Source of the DNA: Mycoplana dimorpha
Lineage (GTDB): Bacteria; Pseudomonadota; Alphaproteobacteria; Rhizobiales; Rhizobiaceae
Length of the DNA: 64,000 nt
Reading direction: 5' to 3'
NCBI RefSeq assembly: GCF_003046475.1
Contig: NZ_PZZZ01000002.1
Location: 639,366 to 703,365, forward strand
Shown here piece after piece: positions 47,224 to 55,045 of this stretch (within the stretch, counting starts at the first letter, position 1; each line of letters opens with the position of its first letter). The notes beneath the pieces are model-generated. The model ran no database searches, had not been told where the DNA came from, and saw nothing but the letters and a program-made list of their open reading frames with translations. A program made the translations under genes and the position numbers.

Positions 47224-48027
47224 TCAGGCGCTCTTTGCCAGGCGCGCATGCTCGTTGAAGAACAGCGCCTGGCTGATCAGTGCCTTCACCATTTCAGGAT
47301 TGAACGGCTTGGTGACAAGGAAGGCCGGCTCCGGCCGCTCGCCTGTCAGCAGTCGCTCCGGAAAGGCAGTGATGAAGATCACCGGAATGTTGCTGCTCTT
47401 CAGGATGTCGTTGACCGCGTCGATGCCCGAGCTGCCGTCGGCGAGCTGGATGTCTGCCAGCACCATGCCGGGCGGCGAGCGGTGGAAGAGATCGACTGCC
47501 TCCGCGTGGGTCCGTGCGATACCGGTTACCCGGTGACCGAGCCCGGTTACCATGTCCTCGATGTCCATCGCGATCAGTGGCTCGTCCTCGATGATGAGGA
47601 TATCGGTGGCAACCTGCTGGGAGATCTCGTGGGAAGCCTGGTCCAGCAGAACGTTCACCTGATCCTCGGAGATGTCGAGGATATCGGCACATTCGGCGAC
47701 GGCGAAGCCTTCCACCGATACCAGCAGAAACGCCTTGCGGGCCGGCGGCGCAACGTTGGCCAGATTGATCGCCGCTTGCCGTTCCCAGGCGAAGGGGGAC
47801 TGGACGGGCTGCGGAACGGGCACGTCGAGTTTGTCGAAGAGCGCACAATAGAGCCGGAAAACACTGATTCGGTCGTTCGATCGGTCCGGGAAAAGCGAGA
47901 CATCGGCGATCAGAGCCTCCAGCATGGCCGCCACGTATGCATCGCCGGAGGTCTGGGATCCCGTTACCGCACGCGAAAACCGCCGCAGCAAGGGCAGGTG
48001 AGGAGCAATACGGGTGGATAGCGACAT
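47224..48027 (-). CDS. phyR: PhyR-type anti-anti-sigma response regulator
   Basis: A 267-residue protein with an N-terminal sigma-like domain (residues about 1-135) and a C-terminal receiver domain (DILIIEDEPLIAMDIEDMV) with the phosphorylation site in GMVLADIQLADGSSGIDAV and the switch Lys in VTKPFN. PhyR, when phosphorylated, binds NepR and frees the sigma factor EcfG in the general stress response. It is divergent from nepR. No ecfG gene follows nepR here, so this looks like the second, orphan copy, comparable to RsiB2 of S. meliloti by my recollection. Confidence 0.93.
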   Translation of the reverse strand: MSLSTRIAPHLPLLRRFSRAVTGSQTSGDAYVAAMLEALIADVSLFPDRSNDRISVFRLYCALFDKLDVPVPQPVQSPFAWERQAAINLANVAPPARKAFLLVSVEGFAVAECADILDISEDQVNVLLDQASHEISQQVATDILIIEDEPLIAMDIEDMVTGLGHRVTGIARTHAEAVDLFHRSPPGMVLADIQLADGSSGIDAVNDILKSSNIPVIFITAFPERLLTGERPEPAFLVTKPFNPEMVKALISQALFFNEHARLAKSA

Positions 48028-48175
48028 GAACTTCTCCCTGATAAGTTTCGAAACCGAACCGTTTCCTGTAGATTCATAGAGCGAAATCGGTCCCGGTGCG
48101 AAGTCTAACCGGTCTGGTTAGGCTGATTTTGGGGCAAAACAAAGATAGTGTCTGCATGGCAAGGGATGCATTGCG

Positions 48176-48364
48176 ATGAGCAAGCCCGTCGTTGGCGGCC
48201 ATAAGCCGGATGGCTCGCGGGGCACTCTCGACCCGGGGAGCGTGGTCGGTCGCAAACTCAAGTCTTTCTACGAAGCGATCGAGACCGAGCCGGTGCCCGA
48301 ACAGCTGCTCGACCTGCTCGAGAAACTCGACGAAGCCGAACGACAGGCGAGCCGGCAACGCTAG
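48176..48364 (+). CDS. nepR: NepR-type anti-sigma factor
   Basis: A 62-residue protein. The C-terminal helix SVVGRKLKSFYEAIETEPVP followed by EQLLDLLEKLDEAERQ is the NepR signature. NepR sequesters EcfG until PhyR~P binds it. ATG at 48176 has AAGGGA upstream. It is divergent from phyR and is followed by a terminator within 20 bases. The usual ecfG gene downstream is absent, so the pair acts on a sigma factor encoded elsewhere. Confidence 0.9.
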   Translation: MSKPVVGGHKPDGSRGTLDPGSVVGRKLKSFYEAIETEPVPEQLLDLLEKLDEAERQASRQR

Positions 48365-48381
48365 CTTGCTGCGAATGCAAG

Positions 48382-48406
48382 AAAAGCGGGCCTCCGGCCC
48401 GCTTTT
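48382..48406. terminator. Bidirectional terminator between nepR and the lipoprotein gene
   Basis: AAAAGCGGGCC at 48382-48392 pairs with GGCCCGCTTTT at 48396-48406 around a three-base loop. T-runs on both strands serve nepR and the convergent minus-strand gene. Confidence 0.88.
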
Positions 48407-48425
48407 CCCTTCGGTGACCATGCTA

Positions 48426-48686
48426 TCAGCGGCAGGGAGCTTCATAGCGACGCCCGTACCGGTCGCGATAGATGCAGCGTCCCGGCTCACTCGCATTACC
48501 GATCAGCGCGCCGAGCGCACCGCCCGCCACTGCGCCGACCGCGGCACCGCCAACCTTGTTGGTGACCGCGCCGCCGATGATTGCACCCGAGGCCGCGCCG
48601 ATCGCTGTTCCTTTTTCAGTCTGGGTGCAGGACGTGGCCGCAATTGCCGAAAGCGTAAGCGCTGCCGCTACAAACAACGTCTTCAT
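48426..48686 (-). CDS. Glycine-zipper small (lipo)protein
   Basis: An 86-residue exported protein. The N-terminus FVAAALTLSAIAATSCTQ looks like a signal with a possible lipobox Cys at residue 20. The middle is a glycine zipper (GAASGAIIGGAVTNKVGGAA and GAVAGGALGALIGN), as in outer-membrane stress proteins. The C-terminus has two Cys (CIYRDRYGRRYEAPC). Just upstream lies the DUF3309 gene, 20 bases away, so both may share the EcfG-type promoter. Confidence 0.72.
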   Translation of the reverse strand: MKTLFVAAALTLSAIAATSCTQTEKGTAIGAASGAIIGGAVTNKVGGAAVGAVAGGALGALIGNASEPGRCIYRDRYGRRYEAPCR

Positions 48687-48706
48687 TCGATTTTCCCTTT
48701 CAATAG

Positions 48707-48862
48707 TCAGATACGTCCCATCAGGATCAAAATAATCAGAATTACGACTATCAGTCCAAGGCCTCCCGACGGCCCGTATCCCCAGTTGCTACTGTAGCCC
48801 CAGTTCGGCAGGGCGCCGATCAGGAGGAGGATCAGGATAATAAGGAGAATTGTGCCCAGCAT
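48707..48862 (-). CDS. DUF3309 family small membrane protein
   Basis: A 51-residue protein. Two hydrophobic helices (LGTILLIILILLLIGALP and GLIVVILIILILMGRI) flank the loop NWGYSSNWGYGPSGG, which is the DUF3309 pattern. AAGGAG lies about ten bases before the start at 48862. Function is unknown; such genes are commonly stress-induced in rhizobia. An exact EcfG-type promoter lies 42 bases upstream on the same strand. Too short for most gene finders, but translation and promoter support it. Confidence 0.8.
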   Translation of the reverse strand: MLGTILLIILILLLIGALPNWGYSSNWGYGPSGGLGLIVVILIILILMGRI

Positions 48863-48903
48863 CAGTGTCTCCGTGCGACCAGTTTAAACGTCAACAGCAC
48901 CGC

Positions 48904-48928
48904 AACGCGTAAGAAGGACATTTGTTCC
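48904..48928 (-). promoter_or_regulatory. EcfG-type promoter for the DUF3309 gene
   Basis: On the minus strand GGAAC (48928-48924), 16 bases, then CGTT (48907-48904). This matches the alphaproteobacterial general-stress consensus GGAAC-N16/17-CGTT. Confidence 0.78.
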
Positions 48929-48976
48929 CCCGAAGGCTGCAATAGGGGCGCACTCCCGTCGCGGGCTGTTAGCGGC

Positions 48977-49001
48977 GGAACGATCCGGTCGCGCCGGCGT
49001 T
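48977..49001 (+). promoter_or_regulatory. EcfG-type promoter for csbD
   Basis: GGAAC at 48977-48981, 16 bases, CGTT at 48998-49001. It lies 37 bases upstream of the csbD start. Confidence 0.82.
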
Positions 49002-49037
49002 GTTTGGATGCATTCATTCATGCTGAAAGGAGACAAC

Positions 49038-49235
49038 ATGAACTGGGATATCATCGAGGGCAAATGGAACGAATACAAGGGCAAGGCCCGGGCCCAGTGG
49101 GGCAAGCTGACCGACGATGACCTGGATGTCATCAATGGCCGCCGCGTCGAACTCGCCGGCAAGATCCAGCAGCGTTACGGCGTTGCGAAGGACGAGGCCG
49201 AACGCCAGATCGACGAATGGCAGCGCCGCCACTAG
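49038..49235 (+). CDS. csbD: CsbD family stress protein
   Basis: A 65-residue soluble protein of the CsbD family, starting MNWDIIEGKWNEYKGKARAQ with the typical following WGKLTDDDLDVINGRR. CsbD proteins are general-stress induced; molecular role unknown. The ATG at 49038 has AGGAGA upstream. An exact EcfG promoter precedes it and a strong terminator follows. Confidence 0.9.
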   Translation: MNWDIIEGKWNEYKGKARAQWGKLTDDDLDVINGRRVELAGKIQQRYGVAKDEAERQIDEWQRRH

Positions 49236-49246
49236 GTAGCTATGAC

Positions 49247-49283
49247 CGAAAGCGCCGTCGCAGCGGATGCGACGGCGCTTTCG
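49247..49283 (+). terminator. Terminator of csbD
   Basis: CGAAAGCGCCGTCGC at 49247-49261 pairs perfectly with GCGACGGCGCTTTCG at 49269-49283, a 15-base-pair stem. Confidence 0.82.
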
Positions 49284-49335
49284 TATGATGAGCCGGTGGT
49301 TCTCGTTATCGGTTATTGGCGCCAACATCTGGCGC

Positions 49336-49360
49336 GGAACTTTCCCCCACCGTCTCCGTT
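49336..49360 (+). promoter_or_regulatory. EcfG-type promoter for the DUF1328 gene
   Basis: GGAAC at 49336-49340, 16 bases, CGTT at 49357-49360. It lies 32 bases before the DUF1328 start codon. Confidence 0.8.
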
Positions 49361-49391
49361 TTGATGTCGATGGAAAAAGAGGAGGTTAGGT

Positions 49392-49556
49392 ATGCTGTAC
49401 TACGCGCTTGTGTTCCTGGTAATCGCGATCATCGCCGGTGTTTTAGGTTTCAGCGGCATTGCCGGTGCGTCCGCAGGCATCGCCCAGATTCTATTCTTCG
49501 TCTTTCTGGTGCTGCTTGTCGTATCGCTGCTGTTTGGTTGGTCCAGACGGGTCTGA
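49392..49556 (+). CDS. DUF1328 family small membrane protein
   Basis: A 54-residue protein. Two hydrophobic helices, [20 protein letters not shown] and [20 protein letters not shown], make the DUF1328 (YtjA-like) pattern. GGAGG is 7 bases before the ATG at 49392. Its role is unknown; it is preceded by an exact EcfG-type promoter, so it likely belongs to the stress regulon. Converges with phnF. Confidence 0.88.
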   Translation: MLYYALVFLVIAIIAGVLGFSGIAGASAGIAQILFFVFLVLLVVSLLFGWSRRV

Positions 49557-49603
49557 CGCGGTCGCCAATACCGCTTGAAGTGGCGGCGCATAGCGCTGCC
49601 TCT

Positions 49604-50335
49604 TCAAGACTGGACGAAGAATTTCACCCGGTCGGCTGCAAAGCGAGACCGGGAATATTGTATTGGCCGACCCTCGACATCGGCATTGACTGCCGTCGTC
49701 ACGAGCAGGATCGCGCCCGGTGATAGTTTCAGCAAGCGGAGGTCGTCGCCTTCCGCATGGGCCGCCGAGATTTCGGTCGACCGGCGCACATAGTCCGCGA
49801 TACCCAGTTCGGCGAGCGCCTTGGTGATCGAGCCGGTCCGGGCGTAGTTGTCGCCGACCCCCGCAAATCGCTCTGCAGGGAAGTGGCTGGTGGCAACCGA
49901 GATCGGCTTGCCGTCGGCAATCGACACCGTGTCGAGGCGGACGCAGTCGGTACCGATTGCCAGAGCAAGCGCCTTCGCCACCGGCGGGGAGGCGGGCTCG
50001 ATGGCTTGGGCCAGCAGCCGTCCCTCCAGTTCCTTTGCCTGGCCGCCGAGACCCTGCGAAAATCGCGTCCGGCGCGAGATCGGAAATGTCAGTCGGTCGC
50101 GGCGCTCGATCAGCGTGCCGATGCCTTGCACGGCGCGCACCATCCCCTCGTCGGCGAGCGAGGCCAGCGCGCTGCGAACCGTGTGGCGATTGACGCCGAA
50201 TTCCTGCGCCAGCGCGGCCTCCGAGGGCATCATGCCGGTGCCGTCATACTCGCCGTCATTGATGGCGAGCCGCATCCGGTCGGCAATCTGCCGCCAGAGC
50301 GCCACCCCCGATCGTCGCTCGATTGATTTTGCCAT
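49604..50335 (-). CDS. phnF: GntR-family phosphonate regulator
   Basis: A 243-residue regulator of the GntR/HutC group. The winged helix at residues about 10-75 reads GMMPSEAALAQEFGVNRHTV and RSALASLADEGMVRAVQGIG, and the UTRA ligand domain follows. PhnF in phn loci is a repressor. It is divergent from phnG, and a perfect 8-base inverted repeat lies in the 95-base gap next to phnG. Likely ligand: a phosphonate or phosphate metabolite; not determined here. Confidence 0.9.
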   Translation of the reverse strand: MAKSIERRSGVALWRQIADRMRLAINDGEYDGTGMMPSEAALAQEFGVNRHTVRSALASLADEGMVRAVQGIGTLIERRDRLTFPISRRTRFSQGLGGQAKELEGRLLAQAIEPASPPVAKALALAIGTDCVRLDTVSIADGKPISVATSHFPAERFAGVGDNYARTGSITKALAELGIADYVRRSTEISAAHAEGDDLRLLKLSPGAILLVTTAVNADVEGRPIQYSRSRFAADRVKFFVQS

Positions 50336-50387
50336 CCGTCACAGGCCTGTCATCTTGGCTCTCTATGAGTGGAGCATATGATGTATA

Positions 50388-50409
50388 GTTGTCTAGATCA
50401 ATAGACAAC
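50388..50409. promoter_or_regulatory. PhnF operator
   Basis: GTTGTCTA at 50388-50395 and TAGACAAC at 50402-50409 are perfect inverted copies around six bases. It ends 21 bases before the phnG start and lies about 50 bases upstream of phnF, suited to repress both. Confidence 0.78.
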
Positions 50410-50430
50410 CTGATGATCGGAGATGGAGCA

Positions 50431-50904
50431 ATGGCAGCAGTGCGAAACCAGCCGTCGCCCGACCAGGAGGCGGCTGCACGCAAGCGGGCGATGGGCCTCC
50501 TGGCCAAGGCGACGCGCGTTGAACTGGCGGGGGCCTGGGAGGCGCTGGCAACCAGGCCCGCGGTAACGCCGGTGCGAGGCCCCGAGACCGGACTGGTCAT
50601 GGTCCGCGGCCGTATCGGCGGCGGCGGTGCCCCGTTCAACCTCGGGGAGGTTACCGCCACGCGCGCCAGTGTGCGTCTCGACTGTGGCGTCGTCGGGCAT
50701 GGCCAGGCGCTTGGGACCGATGGCGAAAAGGCGCGCCTGGCCGCGGTATTCGACGCGTTGCTGCAGACGAGCGAGCATGCGGCAGCGGTAGAGCGGCTGC
50801 TGGACGAAGTGGCCGCCCGCCTCAAGGCCGACGATGCCAGGAAGGCGCGCGAAACGGCCGCCACCCGCGTCGATTTCTTCACCATGGTGCGGGGAGACGA
50901 CTGA
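50431..50904 (+). CDS. phnG: Carbon-phosphorus lyase subunit PhnG
   Basis: A 157-residue subunit of the C-P lyase core complex (PhnGHIJ). The central pattern APFNLGEVTATRASVRLDCG is conserved in PhnG. With PhnI, H and L it couples phosphonate to ribose-1 of ATP. I use ATG 50431 (MAAVRNQPSPDQ), which has GGAG about 9 bases upstream; TTG/ATG at 50389/50413 would run through the operator. The next gene overlaps at ATGA. Confidence 0.9.
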   Translation: MAAVRNQPSPDQEAAARKRAMGLLAKATRVELAGAWEALATRPAVTPVRGPETGLVMVRGRIGGGGAPFNLGEVTATRASVRLDCGVVGHGQALGTDGEKARLAAVFDALLQTSEHAAAVERLLDEVAARLKADDARKARETAATRVDFFTMVRGDD

Positions 50905-51509
50905 TGACCGATACCCAGATCTTTTCCGGCGCCTTCGCCGAGCCGGTTTTCGATGCGCAGGCAGTGTTCCGTACGGTGATGGACTGCATGGCCCGACCCG
51001 GCACGATCGGCACGATTTCAGCCGTCGCGAAGCCGCCGCAGCCGCTTGGGGCAGCGGCCGGCGCCGTCGCCCTGACGCTGTGCGATCACGACACGCCCGT
51101 CTGGCTGACGCCGCAACTCGCCAAGTCGAAGCTGCCGGGATGGCTGGCGTTCCACACCGGCGCCACCGTCACGGCCGAGAAGCAGGTGGCCCGCTTCGCC
51201 TTCGTCGAGAAGGGGGGCGTGGTGCCGGGCTTCGACATGTTCTCGCAAGGCACGCAGGAGTATCCGGACCGCTCGACGACGCTGGTGATCGAGGTCGACG
51301 GCTTCGATGGTGGCGAGCCGCTGGCGCTGACCGGTCCGGGGATCCGCGATGAGGCGCGGATTGCGCCGGCCGGCCTGCCGGAAGCCTTCGTGTCGCTTGC
51401 GCAAGCCAATCGCGCGCTCTTTCCCCGCGGCATCGACCTGATCCTCGTATCCGGCGACGAGGTCGTCTGCCTGCCGCGAACAACAGTCATTCGAAACGGA
51501 GAGGCCTGA
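50904..51509 (+). CDS. phnH: Carbon-phosphorus lyase subunit PhnH
   Basis: A 201-residue core subunit. It shows the PhnH start FSGAFAEPVFDAQAVFRTVM and MDCMARPGTIGTI, and the late block GIDLILVSGDEVVCLPRTT. PhnH forms the C-P lyase core by contacting PhnG, PhnI and PhnJ. The start overlaps the phnG stop. The phnI gene follows after 3 bases. Confidence 0.93.
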   Translation: MTDTQIFSGAFAEPVFDAQAVFRTVMDCMARPGTIGTISAVAKPPQPLGAAAGAVALTLCDHDTPVWLTPQLAKSKLPGWLAFHTGATVTAEKQVARFAFVEKGGVVPGFDMFSQGTQEYPDRSTTLVIEVDGFDGGEPLALTGPGIRDEARIAPAGLPEAFVSLAQANRALFPRGIDLILVSGDEVVCLPRTTVIRNGEA

Positions 51510-51512
51510 GCC

Positions 51513-52625
51513 ATGTACGTTGCCGTCAAGGGTGGCGAGGCCGCCATTTCCAACGCCCATCGCCTGCTTGCCGACCGCCGTCGCGGCGACCGCACGCTGC
51601 CGGCAATCGGCATCGAGCAGATCGTCGCCCAGCTCGGGCTCGCGGTCGATCGGGTGATGGCTGAGGCTTCGCTTTATGATCGTGCGCTCGCGGCGCTGGC
51701 CATCCGGCAGGCGCGCGGCGACATGATCGAGGCGATCTTCATCCTGCGCGCCTATCGCACAACGCTGCCTCGCTTCGGCTATTCGGTGCCGGTCGAGACC
51801 GCAGAAATGCAGGTCGAGCGCCGTGTCTCGGCGACCTACAAGGATCTGCCGGGCGGCCAGTTGCTGGGGCCGACCTTCGACTATACGCATCGCCTGCTCG
51901 ATCCGTCGCTGCTGCGCGACGAGGCGGTCGAAGAAGGGCTGCAGCGCGACGGGGAAATCGAGCCCGTCATGCGCGTGGCCGACATTCTTTCCAGCGAGGG
52001 GCTGGTCGAGGACGACGGCCAGCTGCCGGAAGGACACGTCCCCGGCGACCTGACGCGCGAACCCTTGGAATTCCCGATGGAGCGGGACCTTCGCCTGCAG
52101 GCACTCGCCCGCGGCGACGAGGGCTTTCTGCTGGCGCTCGGCTATTCGACCCAGCGTGGGTATGCCCGCACCCATCCCTTCGTCGGCGAAGTGCGCATCG
52201 GCGAGGTAGAGGTGGAACTGGACATGCCGGAACTTGGCTTTGCCGTTTCGCTCGGCCGCATCCAGGTGACGGAATGCCAGATGATCGCCCAGTTCAAGGG
52301 CTCGGCAAAGAATCCGCCGCAGTTCACGCGCGGCTACGGGCTCGTGTTCGGCCAGAGCGAGCGCAAGGCCATGGCCATGTCGCTCGTCGATCGGGCGTTG
52401 CGCGCGGAAGAATTCGGTGAGGACATTGTTGCGCCGGCGCAGGACGAGGAGTTCGTCATCTCGCACGCCGACAACGTGCAGGCGACCGGCTTCGTCGAGC
52501 ACCTGAAGCTACCGCACTACGTCGACTTCCAGGCCGAGCTCGACCTCGTGCGCCGCATGCGGCGCGAATACGAAGAGCGCAACCGCGAAGAGCCGGGCGA
52601 AGACACGCTGGAGGCAGCACAATGA
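51513..52625 (+). CDS. phnI: Carbon-phosphorus lyase subunit PhnI
   Basis: A 370-residue core subunit with nucleosidase activity, which, with PhnG/H/L, replaces adenine of ATP by the phosphonate. Conserved stretches include MYVAVKGGEAAISNAHRLLA at the start and GYARTHPFVGEVRIGEVEVE near residue 215. Length is standard. Its end overlaps phnJ by four bases. Confidence 0.95.
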   Translation: MYVAVKGGEAAISNAHRLLADRRRGDRTLPAIGIEQIVAQLGLAVDRVMAEASLYDRALAALAIRQARGDMIEAIFILRAYRTTLPRFGYSVPVETAEMQVERRVSATYKDLPGGQLLGPTFDYTHRLLDPSLLRDEAVEEGLQRDGEIEPVMRVADILSSEGLVEDDGQLPEGHVPGDLTREPLEFPMERDLRLQALARGDEGFLLALGYSTQRGYARTHPFVGEVRIGEVEVELDMPELGFAVSLGRIQVTECQMIAQFKGSAKNPPQFTRGYGLVFGQSERKAMAMSLVDRALRAEEFGEDIVAPAQDEEFVISHADNVQATGFVEHLKLPHYVDFQAELDLVRRMRREYEERNREEPGEDTLEAAQ

Positions 52626-53515
52626 ACGCCGTATCGACCGAACTTGCCACCTACAACTTTGCGTATCTCGACGAGCAGACGAAGCGGATGATCCGCCGCG
52701 CGATCCTGAAGGCGATCGCCATCCCCGGCTATCAGGTGCCGTTCGCCTCACGCGAGATGCCGATGCCCTATGGCTGGGGCACCGGCGGCGTGCAGGTGAC
52801 GGCGGCGATCCTCGGCCCGGATGACGTGCTGAAGGTCATCGACCAGGGCGCAGACGACACGACCAACGCCGTCTCCATTCGTGCCTTCTTCAAGAAGGTC
52901 GCCAATATGGCGGTGACGACGAAGACGGGGGAGGCGACGATCATCCAGACGCGTCACCGCATCCCGGAAGAAAAGCTGACGGCCGGGCAGACGCTCGTCT
53001 ACCAGGTGCCGATCCCCGAGCCGCTGCGCTTCCTCGAACCCCGCGAAACCGAGACGCGCAAGATGCATGCACTCGAAGAATACGGGCTGATGCACGTCAA
53101 GCTCTACGAGGACATCGCCAGGAACGGCCATATCGCCACGACCTACGCCTATCCGGTGAAGGTGGAGGGGCGCTACGTGATGGACCCGTCGCCGACGCCG
53201 AAGTTCGACAATCCGAAGATGCACATGTCGGAAGCGCTCCAGCTCTTCGGTGCCGGGCGCGAGAAACGCATCTATGCCGTGCCGCCGTATACCGAGGTGG
53301 TCAGCCTCGATTTCGAGGATCATCCCTTCGAAATCCAGACCTTTGACAAGCCGTGTGCGCTCTGCGGTGCGGAGAACGTCTATCTCGACGAGGTCGTGCT
53401 CGACGACAAGGGCGGGCGGATGTTCGTCTGCTCCGACACCGACCACTGCGAAGACCGTCGCGACCATGGCCATTGCGGCACGATGCTCGCCTACGACAAG
53501 GAAACTGCACGATGA
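52622..53515 (+). CDS. phnJ: Carbon-phosphorus lyase radical-SAM subunit PhnJ
   Basis: A 297-residue radical-SAM enzyme that cleaves the C-P bond, releasing the alkane and a cyclic ribose phosphate. Cysteines 245, 248 and 270 give the unusual Cx2Cx21C cluster motif, and C276 (x5 later) is the catalytic thiyl cysteine; all four are intact. The start overlaps phnI and the stop overlaps phnK. Confidence 0.96.
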   Translation: MNAVSTELATYNFAYLDEQTKRMIRRAILKAIAIPGYQVPFASREMPMPYGWGTGGVQVTAAILGPDDVLKVIDQGADDTTNAVSIRAFFKKVANMAVTTKTGEATIIQTRHRIPEEKLTAGQTLVYQVPIPEPLRFLEPRETETRKMHALEEYGLMHVKLYEDIARNGHIATTYAYPVKVEGRYVMDPSPTPKFDNPKMHMSEALQLFGAGREKRIYAVPPYTEVVSLDFEDHPFEIQTFDKPCALCGAENVYLDEVVLDDKGGRMFVCSDTDHCEDRRDHGHCGTMLAYDKETAR

Positions 53516-54288
53516 CCGATGCACCGCTCCTGAAGGTCCGGGACGTCTCGAAGTTCTATGGCGCCCGCATCGGCTGCCGCAACGTCTCCTTCGAACTCTG
53601 GCCGGGGGAGGTCCTGGCGATCGTCGGCGAATCCGGCTCGGGCAAGACGACGCTGCTCAACTGCCTTGCCACCCGCCTGATGCCCACGTCCGGGACGATC
53701 GAATACCGCATGCGGGACGGCCAGATGCGTGACCTTGCCCACATGGGCGAGGCCGAGCGGCGCTTCCTGATGCGTACCGACTGGGGCTTCGTCCACCAGA
53801 ATCCGGCCGATGGACTTCGCATGGCGGTATCGGCCGGCGCCAATGTCGGCGAGCGGCTGATGGCGGTCGGCCAACGCCACTACGGCAACATCCGCGCGAC
53901 TGCCGGCGACTGGCTGCGGCGGGTCGAGATCGAGGTCGACCGCATCGACGACCAGCCAAGGGCCTTTTCCGGCGGCATGCGCCAGCGCCTGCAGATTGCC
54001 CGCAACCTCGTTACCTCGCCCCGCCTCGTCTTCATGGACGAGCCGACCGGCGGTCTCGACGTCTCGGTGCAGGCGCGGCTGCTCGACCTGGTGCGCAACC
54101 TGGTCCACGACCTCGGCCTGTCGGCGATCATTGTCACCCACGACCTCGCTGTCGCGCGGCTTCTGTCGCACCGGATGATGGTGATGAAGGACGGTCAGGT
54201 GATCGAGCAGGGGCTGACGGATCGCGTCCTCGACGATCCGCGCGAGGCCTACACCCAGCTCCTCGTCTCTTCCATCCTGCAGGTTTGA
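53512..54288 (+). CDS. phnK: C-P lyase-associated ATPase PhnK
   Basis: A 258-residue ABC-type ATPase that docks on the C-P lyase core rather than on a membrane channel. Walker A ESGSGKTTLLNC, signature FSGGMRQRLQIARNL, Walker B LVFMDEPTGGLD. ATG at 53512 overlaps the phnJ stop. It is followed by a 50-base gap before phnL. Confidence 0.93.
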   Translation: MTDAPLLKVRDVSKFYGARIGCRNVSFELWPGEVLAIVGESGSGKTTLLNCLATRLMPTSGTIEYRMRDGQMRDLAHMGEAERRFLMRTDWGFVHQNPADGLRMAVSAGANVGERLMAVGQRHYGNIRATAGDWLRRVEIEVDRIDDQPRAFSGGMRQRLQIARNLVTSPRLVFMDEPTGGLDVSVQARLLDLVRNLVHDLGLSAIIVTHDLAVARLLSHRMMVMKDGQVIEQGLTDRVLDDPREAYTQLLVSSILQV

Positions 54289-54340
54289 CCGCTGCGCCGC
54301 CTCCGCTGCGCGCCCGGTCCCAGTACAAAGGACAATCATC

Positions 54341-55045
54341 ATGGCGACCCCACTCGTCGTATCCGAAGTCGCAAAGAGCTTCACCATGCATCTTCGAGAC
54401 GGCGTCTGCCTGCCAGTCGTCTCGGACGTCAGTTTCTCCGTCAAGGCCGGTGAATGTGTCGTCCTTGGCGGTCCGTCCGGCATCGGCAAGAGTTCGCTGC
54501 TGAAGATGGTCTACGGCAACTACGGCGTCGACGGCGGCCAGATCCTCGTCGAGCACGAAGGCAGGACGATCGATCTTGCCAGCGCCGACCCGCGCACTGT
54601 GCTCGCCGTCCGCCGCGTCACGCTCGGCTATGTCAGCCAGTTCCTGCGGGTCGTGCCGCGCGTCGCTGCGATCGACGTCGTGGCCGAGCCGCTGGTGGCC
54701 GGCGGCGAGCTTCCGGCCAGCGCTCGGGAAAGGGCGGAAGCGATGCTCGCCCGGCTCAACCTGCCGCGCGAACTCTGGCAACTCCCGCCTGCCACGTTCT
54801 CCGGCGGCGAGCAGCAGCGCGTCAACATCGCGCGTGGCTTCATCACCGATCACCGCATCCTGCTCCTGGACGAACCGACCGCCTCCCTGGACATCAAGAA
54901 CCGCGAGGTCGTCGTCGACATGATCGAGGAGAAGAAGCGGGCAGGGGTGGCCCTGCTCGGCATTTTCCACGACGAAGACGTGCGCACCAAGGTGGCCGAT
55001 CGCATCGTCGACGTCTCCGCGTTTTCGCCCAGGAGGGCCGCATGA
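54341..55045 (+). CDS. phnL: C-P lyase-associated ATPase PhnL
   Basis: A 234-residue ABC-type ATPase required for the first C-P lyase step. Walker A GPSGIGKSSLLKM, signature FSGGEQQRVNIARGF, Walker B LLLDEPTASLD. Its stop overlaps the start of the acetyltransferase gene. Confidence 0.93.
   Translation: MATPLVVSEVAKSFTMHLRDGVCLPVVSDVSFSVKAGECVVLGGPSGIGKSSLLKMVYGNYGVDGGQILVEHEGRTIDLASADPRTVLAVRRVTLGYVSQFLRVVPRVAAIDVVAEPLVAGGELPASARERAEAMLARLNLPRELWQLPPATFSGGEQQRVNIARGFITDHRILLLDEPTASLDIKNREVVVDMIEEKKRAGVALLGIFHDEDVRTKVADRIVDVSAFSPRRAA

Noticed and set aside
48028..48175. EcfG promoter between phyR and nepR
   Set aside because: CGAACCG and GGAAAC look similar, but no GGAAC with CGTT at 16-17 bases exists on either strand.
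50347..50364. Pho box before phnG
   Set aside because: One good heptamer (CTGTCAT) is present, but the next unit at 11 bases (GCTCTCT) does not fit, so it is not supported.
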